A stretch of DNA of 64,000 nt from Neodiprion pinetum (Eukaryota; Arthropoda; Insecta; Hymenoptera; Diprionidae), in contig NC_060235.2 in assembly GCF_021155775.2 (NCBI RefSeq), positions 7,250,693 to 7,314,692 on the forward strand. The letters are read 5' to 3'. The notes beneath the pieces are model-generated. The model did not search any database and was not told the origin of the DNA. It worked only from the letters and a program-made list of their open reading frames with translations. Every line of letters starts with the position of its first letter. Positions within the stretch are counted from its first letter, which is position 1. Shown one piece after another: positions 50,739 through 62,100 of the stretch. Both the position numbers and the translations under genes were made by a program.

Positions 50739-51866
50739 TCAACGATCAGAAATTGGGATACTTAAAAAAAAAAAAAAAAGTATAGAAAATTTATCGAAAA
50801 GTCATGATTTCGTAGACTGTAAGTAACTTCTACACCTTCCTTTTCACTTTCGCCTTTTGTTCCCGCAGCTATCTCGCTCGAAACTAACGAACGCGGAGTG
50901 CCACGATGTTACAGTAGGTACATAATTGCCAACGTGTGGGTGCAATTATGATTCAGGTGCTCGTAATTAGTATCAGGCGTTAAAATATTCCAGTGTTTCC
51001 GAGGAAAGCTCAGCGCTCATCTAAACAGCCGACTACTTACCTACGAGTTATTCAAACATCGCGTTCATGAATAAAACATGACTCGACACTCGAGCCGTGT
51101 TAATGCGTCTCTTTTTATGGCATGGGTTTTTAAACAGAAGCGAGAAGAGAGGTTTGTCGAACATTTGAGCCGACTGGGAATAGGAGAAAAAACCAACACC
51201 TAATACTCCGATTCCTACAAGAAAAAACAAGGCTACCTGCATTCCGCGGCACACATCTCCCTGCAATCCGTGCAAGATATCGATTCGTATTTCGAGATTT
51301 GATATCACTTAATAGTCATTAGATACCGCAACTATAATACGCTTGTAATCCGTTGCCTAACAAGTAATTTATACCGTCTGCACAGCCTGCTGAGAAAACT
51401 CACATAATATAGTAATATGAATAATATACGATGTACAATTAACTAAACGGTATGAATTATATTTTTACCGGTAGTTTTACGAATTGAAAGAATGAATTAT
51501 GAAACTAATTAGCGCTCAATTAAGATTTAAAAATAATACACCCGCTTCTTTGCATTTCCATTGCTTCATTTTATGAATGTGATTGTTTCAGTATTATTAT
51601 TATTATTATTTTAATTAATTTTTTTTTTTTAGTTTCTCTTATTGCTTTTCACAATTTATGCATTATGTATAAATCATCCGTTCATCAGAGGCGCGTGATG
51701 CCTTCGTGATGTTCTTTTACATACAATTAAGAATATTTTCACTTTCTGTTGTAATAAAAACGGATAGAATAATGTTTTAGAAGAAAAGGTATCATGATTT
51801 CTATTCGTGTGGCTTGTGTTTGTTTTTTTTTTTTTTTTTAAACGTTTCGAAACAATTCACAGAAAG

Positions 51867-52000
51867 TCTAGATTTATCGATAATTCTTGGTGAGAAATTT
51901 TTCACTACCGGTTTTCTATTCGTTTAGTCTGCGTTTGAAAGTTCTAAATTTATTTATAATCCTTAGTGAGAAAATTTTTTCGGCAGTAAGATTTTTTTTT
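51867..52000. repeat. Two tandem diverged copies of ~75 bp
   Basis: The block AGTCTAGATTTATCGATAAT, then GGTGAGAAATTTTTC, is repeated about 74 bp later as AGTTCTAAATTTATTTATAA, then AGTGAGAAAATTTTTTC. Confidence 0.5.
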
Positions 52001-53205
52001 CCCAAACTCAACTTTTTGAGAAACTCAAAATCATGTGAAAACTTTTTGCTGATTGAAGAAATACTGATTACTACTTCGAATTGATACACGCAAAAAAAAA
52101 AAAAAATAAAAATTGATCGTTTCGATTTTGTGAAATTAATTTTTACTCATTTTCTTCTACGTGTTTAAATTTTGTTTCTTTGCTTGCTTCGTGTTTTACA
52201 ATAATAAATTCTTAACAGTTTTTCAACTGCCTACATTTACTCACCAATTCACATTATGATAGATTACTGAAATTAATTGTTAGAGATAGCTTTAGTTCTG
52301 GAATTAGAGTGAACAAGAAATGTCTAAAAATGTACAAAATTTGTAGTAAAAATTAGTAAAACAACGAGCCACATTCATTTCTGCACTCTGCAAGAAAATT
52401 ATCTTCAAAGTGTAACTTGAGATGAGAAATCGGTGAAAGAAATTATAAATTGTATACATAAAGTTTGATTATAACGTCGTTTTTGATGCAAATGAAAGCT
52501 TTCGGTAAATTGAAATTTCTACGATCCCCACACGAGTATCCGGAATAATCTCACCGACGAAAATATTGGTAACGATATCACTTGCATTGAAAATAATTAA
52601 AACCTAGGACATTTTTTTGACGTTGAGCAAAAGCTGCAAGGTTTGTTTTACAGTCGATGCACAATTTGAGGGTAAATTTCGTTTCGCGCACAAAAGCTTT
52701 ACAGTTCTTCGCGTAACGCACGTTGATATTTGAGACGCTTTTTCATTAATTATTAGCAATATTGGGGAGAGGAACTGCATTAAACGACATTTGCATTTGA
52801 TCCGTTTGATGGTGCCGTTCGACCCCGTGAATAAGATCTCAGGACGAGATATAAAAGCGATCTGTAATCCCTTGAAATAGGACCTGTTACGGCAAACTGC
52901 GGTATCTCCGATCACCGAGGAAACCGATCTTATCGCGAATTCAGCCCTGCTGATGGACCCTTCTGCTCCATATGCTGAGCTAATAAGCCTCCTAATAACA
53001 AAACCACCCCTCGCAGCCTGTCACTAAATATTTTTCTCCACCAACAGGCCCGCCGGGAATTATTGGTGAAAATGTTTCCTCCTTTCTCCCATCGTCTCTA
53101 CTCCTTTTCTCGGTACATGCATGGATCACGTTTCGAGGGTGATTTCCGTTCCGCTGCAAGCCTGCCTGCGCGATATCCGGAATCATTCCCTCTTATTGTA
53201 TATCG

Positions 53206-53595
53206 GGAGAATCTCTTGAAACTTGAAAATCAACCGCGCATGCGCGAGTTTTATCGGCTGTTCATTGCAGGCTGGCCATCCCGAGTTTCAGCTGTCAAAC
53301 TGTTTCTGACGGCGATGCAGTTGATGCGAATTTTCGAGGTTAGAATCTCAAATAATCGAGGCGGCGACTCGGAAAGGTTTGGGAAGCATTTGTTATCGGG
53401 TCGGAAAGTTGATTCTTCAAAAAACGGTCGGAATTTAACGCTTACGCTCTTTGAAATTTCAAACGTAGACATTTTGCGTAGGTTGGCCCGCCTGCGTCGC
53501 AGACAAGAATATCGCTGCGGGAAGATTTCGCCGACCAATGAGATTGAATCATTTGGCGCATGCGCGGTTGATTTTCAAGCTTCAAGAGATTCTCC
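53206..53595. mobile_element. 390-bp MITE with 40-bp terminal inverted repeats
   Basis: Arms 53206-53245 and 53556-53595 match in 39 of 40 positions, starting GGAGAATCTCTTGAA and ending GCGCATGCGC. Weaker pairing continues a few bases outward (TAtATC against TAcATC). The interior is GC-richer than its surroundings. A 206-codon open frame (53063-53683, +) runs through both arms and into unique DNA on each side, so I treat it as fortuitous. Confidence 0.82.
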
Positions 53596-55099
53596 TGATG
53601 TAACGCAACCCCTAAAAGACCTGGAATTCAGAAATATTTTCAATTTCTTATGTTCGTTGGGACGGTGTCTTGATCGAAGATAAATTTCTCAACTTAATTT
53701 TGTAAAATTAGGCACACCGCATAGAGAATCAATTTACTTGTTCTCCCTGATTTGCTTCATTCGATAATTATAATTGTTTTTTTCGTTCGAAATAAGACAT
53801 GCCTAAATATAATAAATTGCGAGCCAAGATCAAGGCATTAGGGTTATTTGATTCAATTTTTTTCCTACTCACAACAAGTAAGTATCGTCTAACCGAGGTC
53901 TGTTAAAACAATTTTTGAGTTTCGTAAATATTTACTCAATTCGAATAAAATTTTCTGAATCTCGGTAAATTTTGTGTCATCCTTTGAGTAAATTTTTCAC
54001 GAATAAAGTCAATATTTTGGCGATGGAAAGAGAGAGAGAGAAAAAAAAACGATCAAACAAGAAATTTATTAGAGTCAAGTGAAGAGTCTTGTTTGAACCA
54101 AAAAAAAAAAAAAATTATCTATCCCACGGAGCCAATCAGGAAAAAAAGTAATCCTCTCTCACAATGAATTGTTAATATCATAAATCTGCAAATTAAGTAT
54201 ATGCAAAGATATTATACACTTGGAGAAATTCCATCGATTTTTTTTTTCTTTTTTTGTCAATATTACGCAGGTGATTAAATCCAATTTTTTTAAACACAAT
54301 TCGTATTTTCCTTCCAGACATTTTTTTCACCAATTGCTAAGCTTCTTCGATGTAAGATTTTATCACCACATTGCGACCCTCGTACGTAGGCTCGTTTTGC
54401 ACGAAAAATATCAGTTTGACAGTTAATTTATTATATTACATAACTGTACGCGTATAACGAAGTTATTGTTCACAAGCAGGCAGTGTTATCAAATTGGTTG
54501 TTGACGTAATTTTTGCGGGAGGCAGCCAGCGCTTAAGAGCTTAATAATCCCGTTGACACTTTTGACGGTGCAGTAAAGGGGCTTCGTGTGTCGCCCCCGG
54601 AATTGCCTGCTCAATAATTCAGGGCTTCGTAATAGAACTTGTCTGCGGACTCGATCTATCATAGAAAATTGCCCACGAGCCTCAACGCCGCGTTATAGCT
54701 ATAGAGTTGTACGTTACACTGCACAAGTACCGTGTACGGATGGCGAAAGTTATCCACGTTATAGAAAGATAACGGTGCAACGCGTTACAAGGCTCCGTCT
54801 CTCTTATTATTCATAAACACCATTTCCAACGATTGATTAACTCGGTAATAACCCCTAAGCCACGTCTCATATCTACGCGTCATACTCGGCGTTACATCCG
54901 ACTAGGTACGAAATAAAAAAGAATTCCCCAAAAATCTCACATTCCATCGTATAAATTGTGCAGGATGATAAGTGAACTGTGTAAGATAAAAAAGTAAGGT
55001 TCAAAAAGTTGTACCAAAATCGACTGACTTGAGTTTTATCTAAAAAAATAACCAAAAACTGCAGCATATTGAAATTTGATTTAAGAAGGCTCGGCTCGA

Positions 55100-55375
55100 G
55101 GAGTCGGAAATCCTTGAAATCCATGATATTATTTGAAGTCTTGTGAAATTTCACGGAATCGCTTGCAATTTTTTGAAACCATTGACATCTCTAGAAATCT
55201 ATGAAATCATCCGAAATCGCATGAATCTTTTGAAATTATTTTTAATCTTTTGACACCTCATGAAATTTTTTGGAAATTCTTTGAAATCATTTGGAATCTT
55301 ATGAAATCTATGAAATCTTTAGATAATTAATTAAAAATCCTTTGAAATCCTCTGAAATCTTGAAATCTCGAATCA
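55100..55375. repeat. Degenerate tandem array of GAAATC-type units
   Basis: About 270 bp built from imperfect repeats close to TTGAAATCAT/TGAAATCTTT, spaced mostly 9-12 bp. Clear examples cluster at 55276-55370. The array is too irregular for a simple microsatellite. Confidence 0.7.
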
Positions 55376-58300
55376 GGTGTACATGAAAATAAATGTGCGA
55401 TTGACCCCTCGGCTCAGCTTGATGTATTTCTGGAAAGAATTATTGAATTATCATTCGAGTTTATTTGTCAATGTAAAAATCGGGTTCTCAGTAGAATTCG
55501 AATGATTCAAAGCTCATCTTGTTTGCAAAATGGTTCTTTTTAAATCCGACTATACAGTCAATTTGTAATAACATTACAACATATTTTTAGTACTGCATAA
55601 GCTCATCGATTACATTGTGTAAAAGACTTTTGCTCGTAACGAATTTGTGAATCATTGAAAAATGGTAACAGAAAAAAAAATTCATTCCAGCAGTACATTT
55701 GTGAAGAATTCATTTTGTTTCAGGCAAAAATACAATAATGTAATTTAGTCGAAATTATTTACTATTTAGAATTCTAGGCTAATCCCTGAGATTCAATTGT
55801 TTCTCAATTTATTATTTTCATCAAATTCATCTCGATCACGAGCTTCAATTAATCATTATTACCGGTTTAACACGTTTTTTCAGTAATGTACAATCTTAGA
55901 CACATGCGTAGCGACAAAATTGTACTTTGCAGTTTCGCAGGGATATCAATGCAAATGCGGTATAAAGTTATTCGGCAATTTCTCCTGTAAAAAGTGCAGA
56001 TTTCGGCAGCTGTATGCAGTGTGTGCACTTGCCAAGCTAACGAGCTGCAATTAAACACGAATGCGAGACGACGTTCGCTGCATCGGTAGACATGCAGTGT
56101 TTGGTGTACGTATAACGTGATATGGTGTATTCCATGCCAACTTAACGTGGATTTATGGCACATGACCTCTACGAGTTGGTTCCTGATTTTTTGTATTGTT
56201 CATTTTAACTCTCGAAGGCACTCACTTTTTTTCAAATTTTTTCGAATCGATTTGAATTATCTACAACTTTTTTATATGTACCTAAATATTATTCAGTATT
56301 CCTTCGAGTTGACAAAAAAAAAAAAAATTAAAAGAGAACTTGGGCCAACTGTGGCTCAAAGCTGAAAAACTTTGATATGTGGCACATGATTTTCCAGAAT
56401 CATATCACACTTTTAAATTGTATCGAACGATCTGTCCATTTATAAAAATTGTCGATAATTCAAATCAATTCGAAAAATGTCGAGAGTCAAAACAATTTTA
56501 CAACTCTTATTACAAATCGGGAACCAAATGAAAGATGTCAAGGGTCGGGCCCAGGCTGAGTTATCACGGAATGCCCCATACGTGGAACGGTGTACGTGCG
56601 GAGTAGATTTTAAATTCAGATGCGCAGACTTGAGGGGGAGTCAAAAGGGGGTTGCTGGCGGTATGGAAGCTGAGAGGGGCGTTGGTGCGAGAGAGGAGGT
56701 GGAGGAGGAGGAGGAGGAGGAGGACGGGTATGCTCGACAAATTAGCACGTTTTAAATCCAATCTGAGTTGAAAGCGAACTGCTTTGCATACCTCGCGCAC
56801 GCCCAACATTTGAGGTGTAAAATATTAAATCCCGCGTGCGCACTCTCCGCGAGTTTAAATTTGAATTTAAAAGTGCGCGCAGAACGAGCAGCCAGCCAAC
56901 CCGACGGGCTGCTTTGCATTCTAAAGCTAGTCATTGCTTCTGAGCTTTGCTTTTGACTTCGCGTGCTTCAGACGGGGAAAATAGCTGGCCGACGTCCCCC
57001 CCCCTCTCACACCTCTACACCATCGTTCTTTCACATTTGCCAATTCTTCTGCAGCGTGCGGTGTTACTGATTCAATATAACAATGGCGGATGTTGACGCG
57101 ACAGCCGTGGCGCGAATTATGACAGAGACAAATTCATTCCTGAATTAGGACACTGCGCAATTCAATGCCACGGGTTCAAAGAGGTTGTTCATTATTTTGC
57201 GCATTATACCTGTCTATTTTTTGTTTTCTTTTTGCTGCCGTGATTTGATCGCTTCACTCTCAAATTTTAAGCGCAAACTGAAATAAGACTGTGTTGAAAA
57301 TTGGACATTATTGGGGCCCTAATTAATAGATAAATACATATTTCTTTATTCAAATCATTTCCTTTCCTTATTTTCTATACAATTTCAAAAAATTTCAAAA
57401 AAACATTTCTACACAAAGTATGACGTTTGGAGCCGGAAAATGCAGTTTCTATTTTACATATTTACTTCTATATTTTAGTTTTTCAAGTCTATATTATACG
57501 CACGTATTTTGTAACTTTGAGCACATATTTATTCGGCCCTGGACCCTTCGTTTTAGGTCAAGATAAGCCAGTGAAAATGTTATCGTGATCATAAAAATGG
57601 TCAAAATTGGCATGTTTTTTCGTGAGTTTTGATAAGTTAGATATATAGATCAAGGTTGAAGCCGTGGACAACCAGATTTTTTTCTCTGTGATGAAAATAG
57701 TAGATTCTGAATTTGTGGGTATCAGAATGATCTTAATTTTTTTTTTCTCTTTACATTTCTCGGAATCGACTAGTATTATTACTTGCATAGATCAGAACAT
57801 CGTCATTTGATATTTGCTGTGACCTGAGTCTCAATTTGGAATTCTATTCATGCTGGACGAATCATACAAATGCTCCTCAAGCTAAGTTCAAACTATAATT
57901 GAAAATGTAGCTGTGATCCAGAAGTTTTTCTGAAAGGAGTAAACTGAAACCGTATAATATAACCTTATTCTCAACATTTTTTCATCGAAAATTCCATACA
58001 GTCCGTCCGAATCTAATGAAAACTGTCTCATTTCAATCACAAATGAATATCCTCCAAATCCTCCGAGACAGTTTTATTCTTGATTTCGTTAATTGTTGTC
58101 TTTTCAAGCTTTATTTTTCAAACGACGTGTACAATTGTTCCAATTAGAAGAATATTAAACTATAACAGTGTTGTCTTTCTCAATCCAACTATGAGCGTTA
58201 CCAAGATATAAATCTAAAACAATTACGTACACGATCCGAATGAGAGAAACTATCCGGCACGACGCGTTATATTTTAACGTATCCAGGGTCCTTTCTGCTG

Positions 58301-58891
58301 CAGGCAATTCCTGGCACATTGTCGAGTCGGCATATAGATGTGGGTCATGGGTCACTACTGTTGGTGGTTAATGTACTATTAAATGTAACCATTGTGTTCA
58401 CCGTCCACGGGGTTCACAAATTTACTTTGTATCCATTGACCGTTGTACGAAATCTCCCTTTCCATGGAATTGCGGGAAAGGCGTGTGCACGTGTCTATCG
58501 AAGCTAAGAGTGGAGAGCAAAGAGAGAGAAGACTGATCCAAAACTTTCCCCACGATGCATTTCGCGCCGTACCGTCGATATGACAAATTCCAAAATAATC
58601 TTTACGCACAACATTACGCACTGTGCGAAATCACATTGCAGGCAATACAGACGCTTGCGTATTCGGATCCAGTTTTTGACTTCATCAAAAGTACCGTCAA
58701 CGCAGTGACTTGCAGTTTTCTTTTCCATCGTTCACCCCTTTACATTTGCACTATGGAAATTGCGGACGCGTCACCGAACTCGGTTAGTCCAAATCATCAT
58801 TAAGAAGGTCGGTTGGCTGAAAATCGACACATATTTATTCATTTTATAACGAGATACTCGTGTACATTCAGTTCTTACCAAAATTATTATA
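55376..58891. other. Intergenic DNA with a GC-rich low-complexity patch
   Basis: Includes a purine-rich GAGGAG tract (about 56690-56730) in a GC-rich patch (56540-57060), and a short inverted pair AAACTGTCTC / GAGACAGTTT near 58019-58074. The open frame over the GAGGAG tract is Glu-repeat low complexity. No gene is supported. Confidence 0.4.
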
Positions 58892-59161
58892 CAGAGTGAA
58901 TTCCTAACGACTAAACTGTCCGTTGTCTGCTAAAATGTAACGCGCGTGCGCTGTTGGCCAGGGTTACCAACTGTCTCTAACCTCAACAATGTTGACAATT
59001 ATGTTGTGATTTGAGTACAACTGGCAACATACATCGCGGCGAATTGTCGTCTAAATTTTTAACGATTGACAGCCCTGGCAAACAACTGCTCTCGAATTGC
59101 AGCGCATGCGCATTAAAGTTTAACAGACGACGGACCGTGCAGTTGTTAGAAATTCACTCTG
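58892..59161. mobile_element. MITE family B, complete copy (270 bp, TA flanks)
   Basis: 62-bp terminal inverted repeats at 58892-58953 and 59100-59161, roughly 80 percent matched, starting CAGAGTGAATT and each flanked by TA. The interior carries AACTGTCTCTAACCTCAA, shared with the remnant near 48.6 kb. The ends also match the solo terminus at 15028. Non-coding; TA target and CAG termini suggest mobilisation by a Tc1/mariner-type transposase (inference). Confidence 0.88.
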
Positions 59162-62100
59162 TATTCTTAAGCTGCGAAGATCTGTTTAAGAATTCGGGAA
59201 AAGAAAATACTGGAATCGTAAACACAGGCTAATATGTCGATGCTTCGTTTCAAATCGCTGCAAAATTCACGGGAACATCATTTTTTTCATCATGTTGGCA
59301 TTGGCAAATATTTGTTATTACAACACTGCATCGACATTAATCACGATCAGTAAATGGAAATATTCAATCAAATACTGAAAAACAAACGAAAGCCAGTTTG
59401 AGGGGTTTTCAGAAGGACTGCCGTCTGCGTATTTTTGTACGCAAAATGTAGATCCGACGGCGAAGCGCGCGTTTCAAAAAAAAGAAAAGAAAAAAGGCAT
59501 AAATGAAAAGAGATAAAAGGAAGGAATAAAAAATCGACTTTTCGATGAGGGGAAAGCCTAGCACGCGTATTCATATGCTAAGACGACCCAGAGAATGGTC
59601 TCAGCATTTTCCCAAACAAACTTTTCACTCAATCGAGAATTTACGGCAGCCGGGGCTGAGCAATTCCGTATATTTGTATGTTTGTATACATCGAGGCTTC
59701 GGTCTCACTTCCGGTTCTTCCCTCGATTACCCGAGCGATTGGTCCAGGCCCAAGGACGCGGAATAATTTTCTCTGCAGTAAGAAATTTGGAGAAATCGTT
59801 TTATATTGTTCACGCATAGGTAGAGATAGATTCATTTTCTGAGTGATTGGATATATCCGTTATTTAAAATATAGAGGGCAACGATCATTATTAAATAAAT
59901 GAATCTGCAAGTATGAAAGAAGTTCTCGTTAGCTGTTGCATCACAACGATCAATTAGGGTGAATAAACACCATTCGTTCATTCGTTTTTATGTATTTATT
60001 CAATACAAACAAGTTTTATCTTTGCAGTAGTGAATTTACAGTATTCAATATCCGCAGAAAAGTTGAAAGAAATAACATCTCCCTAAAATCGAGCTCTTCT
60101 TACAATTTGTTTTCTTTTTTTTTGTTTTTCAAAGTTGCAGCCGTTAGACGGTCATGTTTCAATTCACCATATACCCACACAGTTTTTCCTGCAAGCGTTC
60201 AACTCGTTGTAGATTTTACAATGATTACGGGAAAATAAAAATGTCAAGAAAATCGATCACTTCCGGTCGTCAATCCTGTTACACTTATAGGTGCAAATAT
60301 AATAACTATATCGCTTGTGCAATAATTTTTCATCGAAGAATACCGTGTCAGTTACTTTTGCTATTTCAATTTCGATAGTGCAAACTGATAGTTGCTGATG
60401 TTCTTTGCTCGATTTTCCAAAAATAATTTCTGCCAAAGTGGTGAAAAAATTCGCTTCACTACGACATATATTTTTTAATAATAAGTGTAAAGAATTTCAG
60501 CGACTCTTGTTACCATTTTTATTATTACAGTACGTTTATTTGAAGTATTAAACTTAATCCTGTAATAAAATCATCCCCTCGAAGTAATTTTTAAATTTCA
60601 ATTTGCCATGGCGCGCGCACTATGATCACGAAGTCAAATCGTACTAGCCGAAGGTATACGGATTACGTTATATAATATATAGGTATAATGTGTATGTATA
60701 CTTACACGTCCTACCAACCCCTTACAGGCGTGTTACATAGGCAGGTATACGCGGGACGTATTAGCCGTCCCTCGGAGGGTTAATAATTAGCGGCGTGTAA
60801 TTAATCTCGTGTGTATGACGGGAGGCTTGTAACACCCGGGGTAACACAACATACCACTTCGCCGAAAACCCTTCGAAAAACAATTGACACGCATGAAATT
60901 GATTGATAATCACACCGTAATTATTACCTCTTGGATTCGCGTGTTACACTTTCGTCATCGCGTCGCGAGTAAGAAGCTTTGATCAGGCTTACGGAGGTTA
61001 AAGATTTTTTAAATTTTACGGGTTTGGAAGTAAGGGAAGATAGAAAATGAGCAAATCGGGTTTAGAGGTACGCGATTTCAGCTTTAATTTCGAAGAAAAA
61101 ATTATTTCGTAACGTGAAAACTGGGACTGCTATGGACACTGAAGTCATCGTGTGCACAAAACAACGACGAAAACGGTAAACATTTCTTCATCCAAACGGA
61201 GTATCCGAAAAACGAAAACCAAAGATCACTTTAAAGGCTAAGGCACCCTCTATACTCCTATGGAACCGTCCATGATCATGTGGAAATCGTTTATAATATA
61301 GATGGAATCGTGATTACCGTAATCAAAAACAACCCCATAACGACGAAAGCGAGGCTCGAAATTTCTACTCTTAAATTTTTTAATTTTTCGAATTTCCGGT
61401 TCGGCGACTAATCGAAATAAAGATAATGTACTCGACTACAATGATACACGGAAAGTAGAAAAAAGGTGAAAAATCATTCTTGAGACTCAGGAGCTTCCTC
61501 AATTCATCCAGCATACGATCCGGATTGTTTGTTAGGTAAATAACATGAGACTCGTAACTATACTTACGAAGGTAGAATCTCGCTAAAAGTCAATTTAAGG
61601 TCATTTTTTGTGTGGTCGTTTTACTTTCAGCGTGGACGTTTTGATCATTGACTATTATACGAATTTCATTTCAATTTCTTGATCTTCTGTAACGTAGATT
61701 ATACGCTGTAAAAAATTGGCGGAGTTAAGATCGACCAAAAGTAGCGGGTTGGACTACTTTAGGACAATTTTTGTGCTCATTTCAGAAATTAATCAGGTAG
61801 TACAATTGACGTCAAATATTGCAAGATTGACAAAAAGAAAATATTCTATAGAAGTCCACACCGCATTTTTTGACATTTATGTATCCAGTATATACTGCTA
61901 GAGAATCAACGACAAACCGGAAATTCGAGACAGGCATAATTGTGTTGGCTAATATATTCGAAAGTAAAACTTCCGACTGTTCGAAATTCTGAATACTCCG
62001 ACGATCTCTGAAAATATTTACAACCAACCCGTTTACTTTGAAATAAAACTATCGACACAACGCGTCTGTCTTTGAGTAAAGAAACACTTTTCGGACGATT

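Noticed and set aside
53063..53683. 206-codon plus-strand open frame, the longest in the 36-64 kb region
   Set aside because: It runs through both inverted arms of a MITE and into unrelated flanks, has no recognisable domain, and a long frame also exists on the opposite strand, as expected for GC-richer sequence.
56477..56755. Open frame encoding a Glu-rich stretch
   Set aside because: The Glu run comes from a GAGGAG repeat; the rest has no domain, so it is low-complexity DNA.
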